A stretch of DNA of 9,656 nucleotides. Origin: DASQFD01 sp035633255. Lineage in GTDB: Bacteria; Actinomycetota; Actinomycetes; Actinomycetales; Dermatophilaceae. This document shows, piece by piece, positions 1 to 6,142 of the stretch (position 1 is the first letter of the stretch; each line of letters begins with the position of its first letter). The notes under the pieces were generated by a model. That model was not told the origin of the DNA, did no database searches, and saw nothing but the letters and a program-made list of their open reading frames with translations. The position numbers and the translations under genes are program-made. The stretch spans positions 1-9,656 of the forward strand of contig DASQFD010000134.1 in assembly GCA_035633255.1 (NCBI GenBank), given 5' to 3'.

Positions 1-168
1 GGCCGGTATCGTTCACCACGCGGGTGCCCTTCTGCTCGGCTGATCGCGACTTCAGCAATCACGATCTTCCCTTGCAGCAAGGGCACTTCCGCGTCATGAC
101 ACGACCCTCACCCACCCACAGACCGAAAGATCAGGGTCAGAGGGGGGAAGGAGGCGGTGAGGACTGCC
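1..168. other. Gene-poor left edge, possible remnant of a mobile element or truncated gene
   Basis: No intact gene lies here. A plus-strand frame open from the window edge ends at TGA 41-43; its 13 visible residues (AGIVHHAGALLLG) could be the C-terminus of a truncated or off-window protein, possibly a transposase, but I cannot assign it. On the minus strand a short frame is open from about position 98 out of the left edge. Positions 69-83 form a perfect palindrome (CCCTTGC-A-GCAAGGG). GATCTT (63-68) and AAGATC (127-132) form a wider inverted pair. Positions 1-120 are about 60 % GC by hand count, clearly below the genes to the right, which fits foreign or decayed DNA. Positions 148-154 read AAGGAGG but no convincing gene starts just after. 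Confidence 0.3.
69..83. repeat. Perfect 15-nt palindrome (7-bp arms, 1-nt centre)
   Basis: CCCTTGC (69-75) and GCAAGGG (77-83) are exact reverse complements around A76. As RNA a 1-nt loop is impossible, so the hairpin would have fewer pairs; as DNA it could be a protein site or part of an element end. It lies after the stop codon at 41-43. It has no T-tract. Confidence 0.5.
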
Positions 169-174
169 TAGGGT
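169..174 (+). promoter_or_regulatory. Probable -10 box (TAGGGT) of the DUF2071 gene, leaderless layout
   Basis: TAGGGT fits the actinobacterial -10 consensus TANNNT. Seven bases separate it from GTG 182-184, so transcription would begin at or next to that codon, giving a leaderless message. There is no TTGAC-like -35 at 16-18 bp. The same geometry recurs in front of dacB. Confidence 0.5.
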
Positions 175-181
175 GAAAGGC

Positions 182-934
182 GTGAGCCACCCAGGCGCCG
201 AGCCCGTCTCCTCGCAAGCGCCGAAGCTGACCGGCCCGGTGATGGTGAACCAGAGCTGGCGGGACCTCACCTTCCTGCACTGGGCCGTCCACCCTGAGGA
301 GGTCGCGCACCGGATGCCGCCCGGCGTCCGGCCGGACGCCCTCGACGGTGTCACCTACGTCGGGCTGATCCCGTTCCGGATGGTCGGCGCGGGGATCGCC
401 CGCGGTCCCGGGGTCCCGTGGTTCGGGTCGTTCCTGGAGACCAACGTTCGGCTCTACTCGGTCGATGACACCGGACGCCGCGGCATCGTGTTCCTCAGCC
501 TCGACGCCGACCGGGCGGCGGTGGTGGTCGGTGCGCGTGCGGCGTTCGGGCTGCCCTACCGCTGGGCACGGATGCGCCACCGGGTGAGTGGCGACGTGCA
601 CTCCTACGACGCGCGCCCGCGCCGTCCCGGGCGGACGGAAAGCCATGTCGTGGTCCGGGCGGGGGCACGGCGTTCGAGCACCGAGCTCGACGACTTCCTC
701 AGCGCACGCTGGGGACTGCACGTCCGCCGGTGGGGCCGGACGTGGTACGTCCCCAACCGCCACGAGGTGTGGCCGGTGCACGACGCGGAGGTGCTGGCGC
801 TGGACGACGGGCTGGTGGCGTCGGCGGGACTGCCGGACCTGGCCGCCCGCCCGCCCGACCACGTGGCGTTCAGCCCCGGCGTGCATACCGACTTCGGGTT
901 CCCCCAGGACGCGGTCCGTCACCGGCGCTCGTGA
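182..934 (+). CDS. DUF2071 (YqjF-like) family protein
   Basis: The 250-residue soluble protein has the features I associate with the DUF2071/YqjF family: an N-terminal N-Q-S-W-R-D-L-T-F-L-H-W segment around residues 20-31, then P-P-G-V-R-P-D and V-T-Y-V-G-L-I-P-F-R-M, a W-F-G-S-F-L-E-T-N-V-R segment, and a C-terminal S-P-G-V-H-T-D-F-G. The family's biochemical role is not established; its fold resembles acetoacetate-decarboxylase-like barrels. No signal peptide or membrane segment is seen, so it is probably cytoplasmic. I chose GTG 182 because it sits seven bases after a TAGGGT -10 box; GTG 173, three codons upstream in the same frame, overlaps that box and is less likely. The gene stands alone, converging on the PepSY-like gene with about 270 bp between the stops. 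The family call is fairly sure; the function is open. Confidence 0.85.
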   Translation: MSHPGAEPVSSQAPKLTGPVMVNQSWRDLTFLHWAVHPEEVAHRMPPGVRPDALDGVTYVGLIPFRMVGAGIARGPGVPWFGSFLETNVRLYSVDDTGRRGIVFLSLDADRAAVVVGARAAFGLPYRWARMRHRVSGDVHSYDARPRRPGRTESHVVVRAGARRSSTELDDFLSARWGLHVRRWGRTWYVPNRHEVWPVHDAEVLALDDGLVASAGLPDLAARPPDHVAFSPGVHTDFGFPQDAVRHRRS

Positions 935-1151
935 CCGGAGACCGGCAGGACACCGGACGCGTCGCGTTCACGGGCGAGCTCGAGTCGGCGCGATGACGCC
1001 GCCGAGTCCACCGGGACGCCACTCGGCGCTGGGCCCCCGGCCCCACGCGCGCGGCCAGCCGAGCGTCGATCTCCACCAGATCCTCTACCGAGACGTGGCC
1101 GACCTCCTCGGGACTCACCTGCTCGGCCGCGCCCTACCCAGCAGGCCGGCT
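935..1151. other. Intergenic stretch without a convincing gene; possible decayed minus-strand gene
   Basis: No frame here has a ribosome site plus family-like protein. On the minus strand a GTG at 1118 opens a frame whose first residues (SPEEVGHVSVEDLVEIDARL) look more protein-like than the rest; the S/T-V-E-D-L-x-E-I pattern loosely recalls the start of Doc/Fic-type toxins, but the frame soon becomes Arg/Ser-rich and runs into the end of the DUF2071 gene. I treat it as a possible fossil at best. Confidence 0.25.
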
Positions 1152-1180
1152 GCCGGCCCGGGGCGGTGCCCCGGGCCGGC
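1152..1180. terminator. Strong bidirectional hairpin terminator between convergent genes
   Basis: GCCGGCCCGGGGC (1152-1164) pairs perfectly with GCCCCGGGCCGGC (1168-1180) across a GGT loop, a 13-bp all-G/C stem. It lies 26 bp past the stop of the minus-strand PepSY-like gene and about 217 bp past the stop of the DUF2071 gene. There is no T-tract on either side, as is common for actinobacterial hairpin terminators. Confidence 0.7.
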
Positions 1181-1206
1181 GCCGACCTGCGCCGGCTGTC
1201 GCCCCC

Positions 1207-1899
1207 TCAGGTCGACATCCCGGCACCGTTCGCCGCACCGCCGGTGGAGTCGCTGGCCCCGCTGGAGCCGCTGGAGCCGCCGAGGTCACCGGAGCCGCCG
1301 GGCCCGCGCGACCCGCCGGCACGCCCCGTGATCGTCGTGAGGTCCTTGCTCACCTCGAAGAACACGGGCTCGCCGGACTTGGCCCCGAGGACGTCGTAGG
1401 ACCCGTCGGGGTCCGCACGGACCTCGGTCACCGTCACCGCGGCGTCCTTGGCCTTGACGGCGGCCGTCACCGCGGCTGCCCGGCTCCCGGTCACCGCGGT
1501 GTCGGAGCCGCCGCCGGGCCCACCGCGACCGGGCCCACCACGACCGGCGTTGGTGGTGACGGTCTTCAGGTCCTTGCCCACCTCGAGCATGACCCGCTCC
1601 CCGGACGTGGTCCCGAACACGTCGTAGGACCCGTCGGGGTCCTTGCGGACCTCGGTCACGGTGACCGAGGAGTCCTTCGCCTTCACGGCGGCCTTGACCT
1701 TCCCCAACTCGGCTCCCGTCACGGCCGTTTGGTCGTGCCCCCCGGCCCCGTCGCTGCTGCCCGACCCGGAGCTCGCGGAGTAGCCGGCCGACACGGCCGC
1801 GCTCTCGGTCGAGGCGTTGGCCAGGGCGGCTCCGGTGCCGAGGAGGCCGACCGCTGCCGCGATGCCCGCGGCGGCGGTGATGATCCTGGTGCTGGGCAT
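1207..1899 (-). CDS. Secreted PepSY-like protein with two tandem domains
   Basis: This is a 230-residue exported protein. Residues 1-30 form a signal peptide (charged MPSTR, hydrophobic run, A-L-A-N-A cleavage zone). A Ser/Gly-rich linker follows, then two near-identical modules at residues 58-115 and 134-191, each with a T-A-V-T-G start, an A-A-V-K-A-K-D helix, V-T-V-T-E-V-R, D-P-D-G-S-Y-D-V and a final E-V-x-K-D-L strand. The pattern matches small actinobacterial PepSY-domain proteins; PepSY domains are thought to be inhibitory or binding modules, but this protein's target is unknown. Gly-rich linkers join the modules and form the C-terminus. The start is ATG 1899, with AAGGAG (1907-1912) seven bases upstream; the same frame is open further upstream, but there it only shadows the regulator gene. 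It lies 88 bp downstream of the TetR gene on the same strand, so co-transcription is possible. It could be anchored by a partner; no lipobox is seen. Confidence 0.75.
   Translation of the reverse strand: MPSTRIITAAAGIAAAVGLLGTGAALANASTESAAVSAGYSASSGSGSSDGAGGHDQTAVTGAELGKVKAAVKAKDSSVTVTEVRKDPDGSYDVFGTTSGERVMLEVGKDLKTVTTNAGRGGPGRGGPGGGSDTAVTGSRAAAVTAAVKAKDAAVTVTEVRADPDGSYDVLGAKSGEPVFFEVSKDLTTITGRAGGSRGPGGSGDLGGSSGSSGASDSTGGAANGAGMST
1327..1728 (-). repeat. Internal gene duplication: two 174-bp copies, 228-bp period
   Basis: Copies at 1555-1728 and 1327-1500 encode residues 58-115 and 134-191 of the PepSY-like protein. The offset is exactly 228 bp (76 codons). A 24-base stretch is identical between 1391-1414 and 1619-1642 (encoding the D-P-D-G-S-Y-D-V core), with further near-identity beside it. 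Conservation at DNA level points to a recent duplication or gene conversion. Confidence 0.85.
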
Positions 1900-1987
1900 G
1901 TCGTCTCTCCTTCGTCGTGGCCCGGCCGGGGGCCTGGCGCCTGACTCGACCCTGACCAGCGAGCCTGTGGGGACGGTGTCAGCCAGG

Positions 1988-2563
1988 TCAGACCAGGCCA
2001 AGAGACGCCGAGACGAAGCGGTGCAGCCGCCGACGCACCGCGGGCAGCGGCGCGCCGCGCGACACCTGGGCAGCCGCCGCGCCCACCGCGCCGAGGACCA
2101 GCGGCGCGGTCCCCTCGGGGTCGTCGCCGCCGACGGCCCGCACGGCGTCCACGAGCGGTCTGACCAGGCAGGCGTGCAGCTCACCCAGCCGCTCCCGGTA
2201 CTCCGCGGGCAGCTCGAGACCGGCATGCGCCCCCAGCGGCTGGTGCCCGGCCACCGCGGCGTCCAGGCTGACGTCGAGGTATGCCGTGAGCCTCCGTCGC
2301 GGCGCGCGGGCCCGGGCGGTGGCCGCCTCCAGGGCGTCGCGGGTGCGGCGGAGCTCCTCCTCGAGGGCCGTCCCGAGAAGGGCACCGGTCGAGGGGTAGT
2401 ACTGGTACACACTGCTGCGGGCCAGCCCGGCGGCGCCGGCGACCGCAGCCGGCGTCACCGCCGCCGGGCCGGAGACGCGAAGCACCGCCACGGCGGCGTC
2501 CACGATGGCGGCGCGCCGCTGCGCGTGGTGCTCCGCCACGGTGGCGGCCTCGATCCTCGGCAC
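1988..2563 (-). CDS. TetR/AcrR-family transcriptional regulator
   Basis: The 191-residue protein has the TetR layout. Residues 14-30 (A-Q-R-R-A-A-I-V-D-A-A...) form the first helix, and residues 36-56 (V-T-P-A-A-V-A-G-A-A-G-L-A-R-S-S-V-Y-Q-Y-Y) form the helix-turn-helix, with the typical V-Y-x-Y-Y/F at the end of the recognition helix. The rest is the variable ligand-binding and dimer region. It probably represses the divergent DHA2 exporter and itself, because a large dyad (2595-2633) lies in the 59-bp gap between the two starts. The start is GTG 2563, with no well-spaced Shine-Dalgarno; CACACT six bases upstream suggests a leaderless message. GTG at residue 9 is an alternative start. The ligand cannot be read from the sequence. 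The family call is firm; the target is inferred from position. Confidence 0.88.
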   Translation of the reverse strand: MPRIEAATVAEHHAQRRAAIVDAAVAVLRVSGPAAVTPAAVAGAAGLARSSVYQYYPSTGALLGTALEEELRRTRDALEAATARARAPRRRLTAYLDVSLDAAVAGHQPLGAHAGLELPAEYRERLGELHACLVRPLVDAVRAVGGDDPEGTAPLVLGAVGAAAAQVSRGAPLPAVRRRLHRFVSASLGLV

Positions 2564-2569
2564 GTCCCC

Positions 2570-2598
2570 AGTGTGACGCCCGCGACCCCCGGAGTCGA
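2570..2598 (-). promoter_or_regulatory. Candidate promoter of the TetR-family gene
   Basis: Read on the minus strand, TCGACT (2598-2593; four of six matches to TTGACA) is separated by 17 bp from CACACT (2575-2570). Six bases then precede GTG 2563, giving a leaderless start. The -10 is weak (C for the first T). The -35 overlaps the outer arm of the composite dyad, which would allow autorepression. Confidence 0.4.
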
Positions 2599-2633
2599 CA
2601 CCACCGTCGGTACGATGCCGACATGAGTGTCGA
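2595..2633. promoter_or_regulatory. Composite dyad, probable TetR operator
   Basis: Two inverted repeats share one centre at 2614. The outer arms are TCGACAC (2595-2601) and GTGTCGA (2627-2633); the inner arms are GTCGG (2606-2610) and CCGAC (2618-2622). All 12 base pairs of the four arms match exactly, as does A2612/T2616 inside. The element covers the -10 box and start codon of the exporter gene and touches the presumed -35 of the regulator gene, so bound repressor could block both. TetR-family operators are typically palindromes between divergent regulator and pump genes. Confidence 0.65.
2611..2616 (+). promoter_or_regulatory. Probable -10 box (TACGAT) of the exporter gene, leaderless layout
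   Basis: TACGAT fits TANNNT and ends six bases before ATG 2623. No Shine-Dalgarno sequence lies between, so the message is probably leaderless. No clear -35 is seen at 16-18 bp. The box lies between the inner arms of the dyad. Confidence 0.5.
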
Positions 2634-4224
2634 AACAGCAGTGATCGACCGCCGCGGCTGGGCGGCCCTGCTCTCCCTCGGCCTTGGCGTGTCCGTGGTC
2701 ATCATGGACGCGACCATCGTCAACGTCGCGCTCCCGGTGGTCATGGAGGACCTCGACCTGAGCGGCTCGGACGCGCAGTGGATCAACGCCTCCTATGCCC
2801 TCGTGTTCGCCGCCCTCCTCATCACGGTCGGTCGCTACGGCGACCTGCACGGTCGGCGCAAGGTCTTCGGAGCGGGACTGGTCACCTTCATGCTCGCCTC
2901 CCTGGTCGCCGGGTCCGCCGGCTCCGCGACGGTGCTGGTGGGCGCCCGCCTGGTGCAGGGCCTGGGTGCCGCGATGATCGTCCCGAGCACCCTGTCGACC
3001 CTCAACGCGACGTTCACCGGGCGCGCCCGGACGATCGCCTTCGCGGTCTGGGGCGCGGCGATCGGTGGCATGGCAGCCGTGGGACCGCTGCTCGGGGGCT
3101 GGCTCGCCACCGAGGCCTCCTGGCGGTGGGCGTTCTGGCTGAACATCCCGGTGGGGCTGCTCGTGCTGGTCGGTGTCGTCCGCTACGTGCCGGAGACCTT
3201 CGACGCCTCCGCGAGCCGCGGGCACGACGTCGCCGGTGTCCTGCTGTCCTCGCTGGGCATGGGGGCGGTGGTCTTCGCCCTCATCGAGTCCGGCTGGTTC
3301 GGCTGGTGGAGGCAGGCGTCCGGGGCGTGGTCCCCGGTGCCGTTCGCCATGGCGGGCGGCCTGGTGCTGCTGGTCGCCTTCGTGCTGGTGGAGCGAGGTC
3401 GCAGCCGCTCGGCGCGGCACGTCCTGGTCGACCTGGACCTGTTCCGCCTGCGGAGCTTCCGCGTCGGGGTCCTGGCAGCGCTCATCGTGGCCTTCGGCGA
3501 GTTCGGGCTGCTCTTCACCCTCCCACTGCTGTTGCAGGGGACCCTCGGCTTCACCGCGCTGGGCACCGGCGCCGTGGTGCTCGCGCTCGCGCTAGGGACG
3601 TTCTTCGTCTCGGGCGCGCTGCCTCGGCTCAGCACGCGGCTGAGCCAGCGGACCATCGTCCAGGTCGGGCTGGCACTCGAGGCGCTCGCGGTGGGCCTGC
3701 TCGCCCTCACCCTCTCGACCACCGTGTCGACGGTGACGCTGGTGGCCTGCCTGGTCCTCTACGGCGTGGGCGTCGGCATGGCGACGGCACAGCTGACCTC
3801 GCTGCTCCTCGCCGACGTCCCGGTGCAGGAGCCCGGGCAGGCGTCGGGCCTGCAGAGCACGATCCGGCAGTTCGGCTCGGCCCTCGGCGTGGCGCTCCTG
3901 GGCGGCCTGCTCGTGGCCCGGCTGGCGGCGAGCACCCGCGACAACCTGACCGCCCTCGGCCTGCCGGCCGACACCGTGGACGGCGTCACGGAGGCGGTGA
4001 AGGACAGCGTCGGGGTGGCGATAGCCAGCCTCCAGTCGCAGCCGGGGGGCGCGGCCGTCGCCGACGCGGCCAGCGCCGCCATGGTGCAGGCCAGCCGCGT
4101 CACCACGGGCGCCGCCGCGGTGGCGCTCACCCTGGGGCTGCTCGCCACGCTGGCGCTGCCGCGGTCCGGGCGGGCCGACGCACCGACGGGGCGCGTCGCT
4201 CCGGCGCCTGCCGCGGCTGAGTGA
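2623..4224 (+). CDS. DHA2-family (EmrB/QacA-type) MFS multidrug exporter
   Basis: The 533-residue membrane protein matches the 14-helix DHA2 drug:H+ antiporters in length and motifs. TM1 carries M-D-A-T-I-V-N-V-A-L-P (residues 28-38). Motif A, G-R-Y-G-D-L-H-G-R-R-K, lies at 70-80. Motif B, with R109 and Q-G-L-G-A-A, lies at about 105-117, and the antiporter motif C, G-A-A-I-G-G-M-A-A-V-G-P-L-L-G-G, at 144-159. S-W-R-W-A-F-W-L-N-I-P-V-G follows at 166-178. The C-terminal tail is short, Pro/Ala-rich and cytoplasmic. It should pump a toxic hydrophobic or cationic compound out of the cell using the proton gradient; the substrate is not readable. It is divergent from the TetR gene with a dyad over its start, so substrate-induced derepression is likely. 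ATG 2623 is the first start in frame and has no Shine-Dalgarno. The gene is intact. Confidence 0.92.
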   Translation: MSVETAVIDRRGWAALLSLGLGVSVVIMDATIVNVALPVVMEDLDLSGSDAQWINASYALVFAALLITVGRYGDLHGRRKVFGAGLVTFMLASLVAGSAGSATVLVGARLVQGLGAAMIVPSTLSTLNATFTGRARTIAFAVWGAAIGGMAAVGPLLGGWLATEASWRWAFWLNIPVGLLVLVGVVRYVPETFDASASRGHDVAGVLLSSLGMGAVVFALIESGWFGWWRQASGAWSPVPFAMAGGLVLLVAFVLVERGRSRSARHVLVDLDLFRLRSFRVGVLAALIVAFGEFGLLFTLPLLLQGTLGFTALGTGAVVLALALGTFFVSGALPRLSTRLSQRTIVQVGLALEALAVGLLALTLSTTVSTVTLVACLVLYGVGVGMATAQLTSLLLADVPVQEPGQASGLQSTIRQFGSALGVALLGGLLVARLAASTRDNLTALGLPADTVDGVTEAVKDSVGVAIASLQSQPGGAAVADAASAAMVQASRVTTGAAAVALTLGLLATLALPRSGRADAPTGRVAPAPAAAE

Positions 4225-4233
4225 CCCACCCCC

Positions 4234-4280
4234 GCCGTGAGCACCCCGGCCGTGAGCACCCCCGGCCGTGAGCACCCCCG
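4234..4280. repeat. Short tandem repeat, three copies of a 15/16-bp unit
   Basis: The unit GCCGTGAGCACCCCCG occurs at 4249-4264 and 4265-4280, preceded by a copy one C shorter at 4234-4248. It starts 10 bp after the exporter stop. A difference of one C in a C-run is typical of strand slippage. No clear hairpin is formed, so it is not an obvious terminator. Confidence 0.85.
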
Positions 4281-4284
4281 GCTG

Positions 4285-4537
4285 GGTGACCGGGACCCCC
4301 GCGGGCCAGAAACTGGCAAGGGGCGGGCGCTGATCGTTATGCATCCGTGACGTGCCACGAAGTCGCGCCCGACGGGCGAGGCACCTGCGAAGAAACACAG
4401 GTGTCATTCTCGAATCACATGAATGTCATTTCACGGGGCTGAAGGTGCGCCTGTAATCGTTGTGGCAGAAGGGGTCTACGCGTCGAGTGGGGCATAAGGT
4501 CGCCCTGGTCGTGCCCCCCTCGAAAGGTCGCTTCCCC
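4285..4537 (+). other. Long non-coding leader or promoter region of the NlpC/P60 gene
   Basis: No gene is seen here. Recognisable pieces are: a small hairpin CGCCC-GAC-GGGCG (4366-4378); a second hairpin with arms CACCTG (4382-4387) and CAGGTG (4398-4403); an AT-rich island at 4391-4430 (15 G/C of 40 by hand count); a direct repeat TGTCATT at 4402-4408 and 4424-4430 (22-bp period); and TAAGGT (4495-4500), which could be a -10 box giving a short leader before GTG 4538. A GAAAGG at 4522-4527 is the nearest Shine-Dalgarno-like sequence. I looked for the c-di-AMP (ydaO) riboswitch that often precedes such hydrolase genes and could not match its conserved core. Confidence 0.4.
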
Positions 4538-6142
4538 GTGCCTCGCCTCCCGCTGCGCCGGACCTCCCGCCCCGCCGGGTCGTCGCCGGGCGCACGCCGC
4601 CTCGCGGCGGCCGCGCTCGTGGCCGGATCCCTGGTGGCCGGCGCGCCGGTCGCCGCCGCCGCACCGACCCCGGGCCCCGGAGCGAGCCCGGTGGTGCCGT
4701 CGCAGCGCCAGGTCGAGGACGCGAAGGCGGCCGCCGCGCGCGCCGGTGACACCGTCGCGGGCCTGGATGCGGCATACGCGGCGGCCTCCTCGCGGCTGGA
4801 GGCCGTCCAGGAGCGGGTCTCCGTCGCGGCGGAGGCCTACGACGAAGCCAGGCTGGTTCTCGCCGAGCGCACCCGGGCAGCGGTGGCGTCCGAGGCCGCG
4901 GCGCAGCGCGAGCGCCGGCGGGCCGACGACGCCGACCACGTCATCCGGCAGTGCGCCTCGCAGCTGTACCAACAGGGCGGCTCGCTGGGATCGGTGGAGG
5001 CCTACCTCGACGCGGGCGGCCCCCAGGAGCTCGCCGACCGAACGGCCCTGCTGGAGACGGTCGGGGAGGTGCGCAGCCGTGCCCTCACCGAGGCGTCGAC
5101 GAGCGCCAACCTCGCCGAGGCCACCCGGCGACAGGCCGACCGGGCCCGAGCCCAGCAGGTGGAGGCGGCCGAGGCGGCCGAGGCGGCCCGGGCGGCGGCA
5201 CAGGGAAGGGCGGACGCAGCGGCCGTCGAGGCGGACCGGGTCCGCGGCGAGCAGGACGCCATGGCGGCCCGGCTGGCCGAGCTGCGCGCCACCTCGGTCG
5301 ACATCGAGCGGGAGCGCCAGGACGGCCTGGCCGCGGCGGCCGCAGCCCAGCGGGCGGCCGAGGAGGCGGCCCGCCGGGCCGTCGAGGCGCAGCGGCGTGC
5401 CGAAGCGGCTGACCGGGCCGCCGAGGCCGAGCGTGCCAAGGAGGCCGAGCAGCAGGCCTCGCGGCGAGCCGCTCAGCAGGCGGCGCAGGAGGCCGCGCAG
5501 AAGGCGGCGCGCCAGGCCGCGGCCGAGGCCGAGGCGGCGCGCCAGGCCGCCGCCGACGCCAAGCGCGAGGCGGCGGCGCAGAAGCGTCGTGCCGACGCCC
5601 TCGCGAAGAAGAAGAAGCGGGCCAGGGCCGCCGCCGCCGCGACCGCGGCCGCGGTGCCCTCCAGCGGGTCGAGCGGCTCCAGCGGGTCGGGCGGCTCCTC
5701 GGGCTCCAGCGGCTCCTCCGGCTCCAGCGGGTCCCCCGGCTCCAGCGGGTCCTCGGGCTCCGGCGACGCCGCACCGGCTCCCGCGTCGGGCACCAGGGCC
5801 GTGCTGGCCTACGCCCGGGCCCAGCTCGGCAAGTGGTACGAGTGGGGCGCCGAGGGCCCGGACACCTTCGACTGCTCCGGGCTGACCCTGCGGGCCTGGG
5901 AGCGCGCGGGGGTCTACCTGCCGCACAGCTCGCGGATGCAGTACTCCGTCACCGAGCGGGTGTCGATCGGCAACCTGCGCCCCGGAGACCTGGTGTTCTA
6001 CGGCTCCGCACCGTCGACCATCCACCACGTCGGCATCTACGTCGGCGGCGGTCGGATGATCGAGGCGCCACGCACCGGGGTGCAGGTCCGCTACGCCTCG
6101 ATCTACCGCTCGGACCTGCTGCCGAGCGGGGGCCGGCCGTAG
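4538..6142 (+). CDS. Secreted NlpC/P60 peptidoglycan endopeptidase with long coiled coil
   Basis: The protein (534 residues) should be exported and cleave peptide stems of peptidoglycan during growth or division. Residues 1-42 are a signal peptide (R-R and R-R pairs, hydrophobic Ala/Val/Leu core, A-A-A-A). Residues about 55-370 are an Ala/Glu/Arg/Gln-rich helix, predicted coiled coil. Residues 375-409 are a Ser/Gly linker. Residues 418-534 are the NlpC/P60 domain: catalytic Cys446 in F-D-C-S-G-L-T, His497 in H-H-V-G-I-Y-V-G, and Glu509 in M-I-E-A-P. The His-to-Glu spacing of 12 equals that of the Cys-His-Glu triad of mycobacterial RipA, and the overall plan is RipA-like. In RipA the N-terminal coil blocks the active site; the same is plausible here. 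I chose GTG 4538 because the Arg-rich signal peptide begins there; TTG 4460 and GTG 4511 are in frame upstream. It converges on ppa. Confidence 0.88.
   Translation: MPRLPLRRTSRPAGSSPGARRLAAAALVAGSLVAGAPVAAAAPTPGPGASPVVPSQRQVEDAKAAAARAGDTVAGLDAAYAAASSRLEAVQERVSVAAEAYDEARLVLAERTRAAVASEAAAQRERRRADDADHVIRQCASQLYQQGGSLGSVEAYLDAGGPQELADRTALLETVGEVRSRALTEASTSANLAEATRRQADRARAQQVEAAEAAEAARAAAQGRADAAAVEADRVRGEQDAMAARLAELRATSVDIERERQDGLAAAAAAQRAAEEAARRAVEAQRRAEAADRAAEAERAKEAEQQASRRAAQQAAQEAAQKAARQAAAEAEAARQAAADAKREAAAQKRRADALAKKKKRARAAAAATAAAVPSSGSSGSSGSGGSSGSSGSSGSSGSPGSSGSSGSGDAAPAPASGTRAVLAYARAQLGKWYEWGAEGPDTFDCSGLTLRAWERAGVYLPHSSRMQYSVTERVSIGNLRPGDLVFYGSAPSTIHHVGIYVGGGRMIEAPRTGVQVRYASIYRSDLLPSGGRP
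5660..5764 (+). repeat. Ser-Gly coding microrepeat in the hydrolase linker
   Basis: A run of about 35 codons made almost only of Ser and Gly, built from GGCTCCAGCGGGTCC-like 15-base units with variants. It encodes the flexible hinge between coiled coil and catalytic domain. The imperfect units make length variation between strains likely. Confidence 0.8.

Noticed and set aside
157..171. A 4-codon leader peptide (GTG AGG ACT GCC TAG) after AAGGAGG
   Set aside because: The spacing from AAGGAGG to GTG is only two bases and it would lie upstream of the likely transcription start, so it is probably never transcribed.
137..922. A 261-codon minus-strand frame opposite the DUF2071 gene
   Set aside because: The translation is Arg/Pro/His-rich without family features; the plus-strand frame shows clear DUF2071 motifs.
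1900..1987. A terminator between the TetR and PepSY-like genes from the CTGACC/GGTCAG pair
   Set aside because: Only six base pairs with a loop of over 30 bases, so it is not a convincing hairpin.
1900..2412. N-terminal extension of the PepSY-like frame
   Set aside because: It shadows the TetR gene in another frame, and a signal peptide with a well-spaced AAGGAG starts at 1899.
2778..4220. A second long plus-strand frame inside the exporter gene
   Set aside because: Arg/Pro/Gly-rich shadow translation; the exporter frame carries all the MFS motifs.
4285..4537. A c-di-AMP (ydaO/yuaA) riboswitch before the cell-wall hydrolase
   Set aside because: Such riboswitches often precede NlpC/P60 and Rpf genes in actinobacteria, but I could not find the conserved core sequences; a covariance search would settle it.
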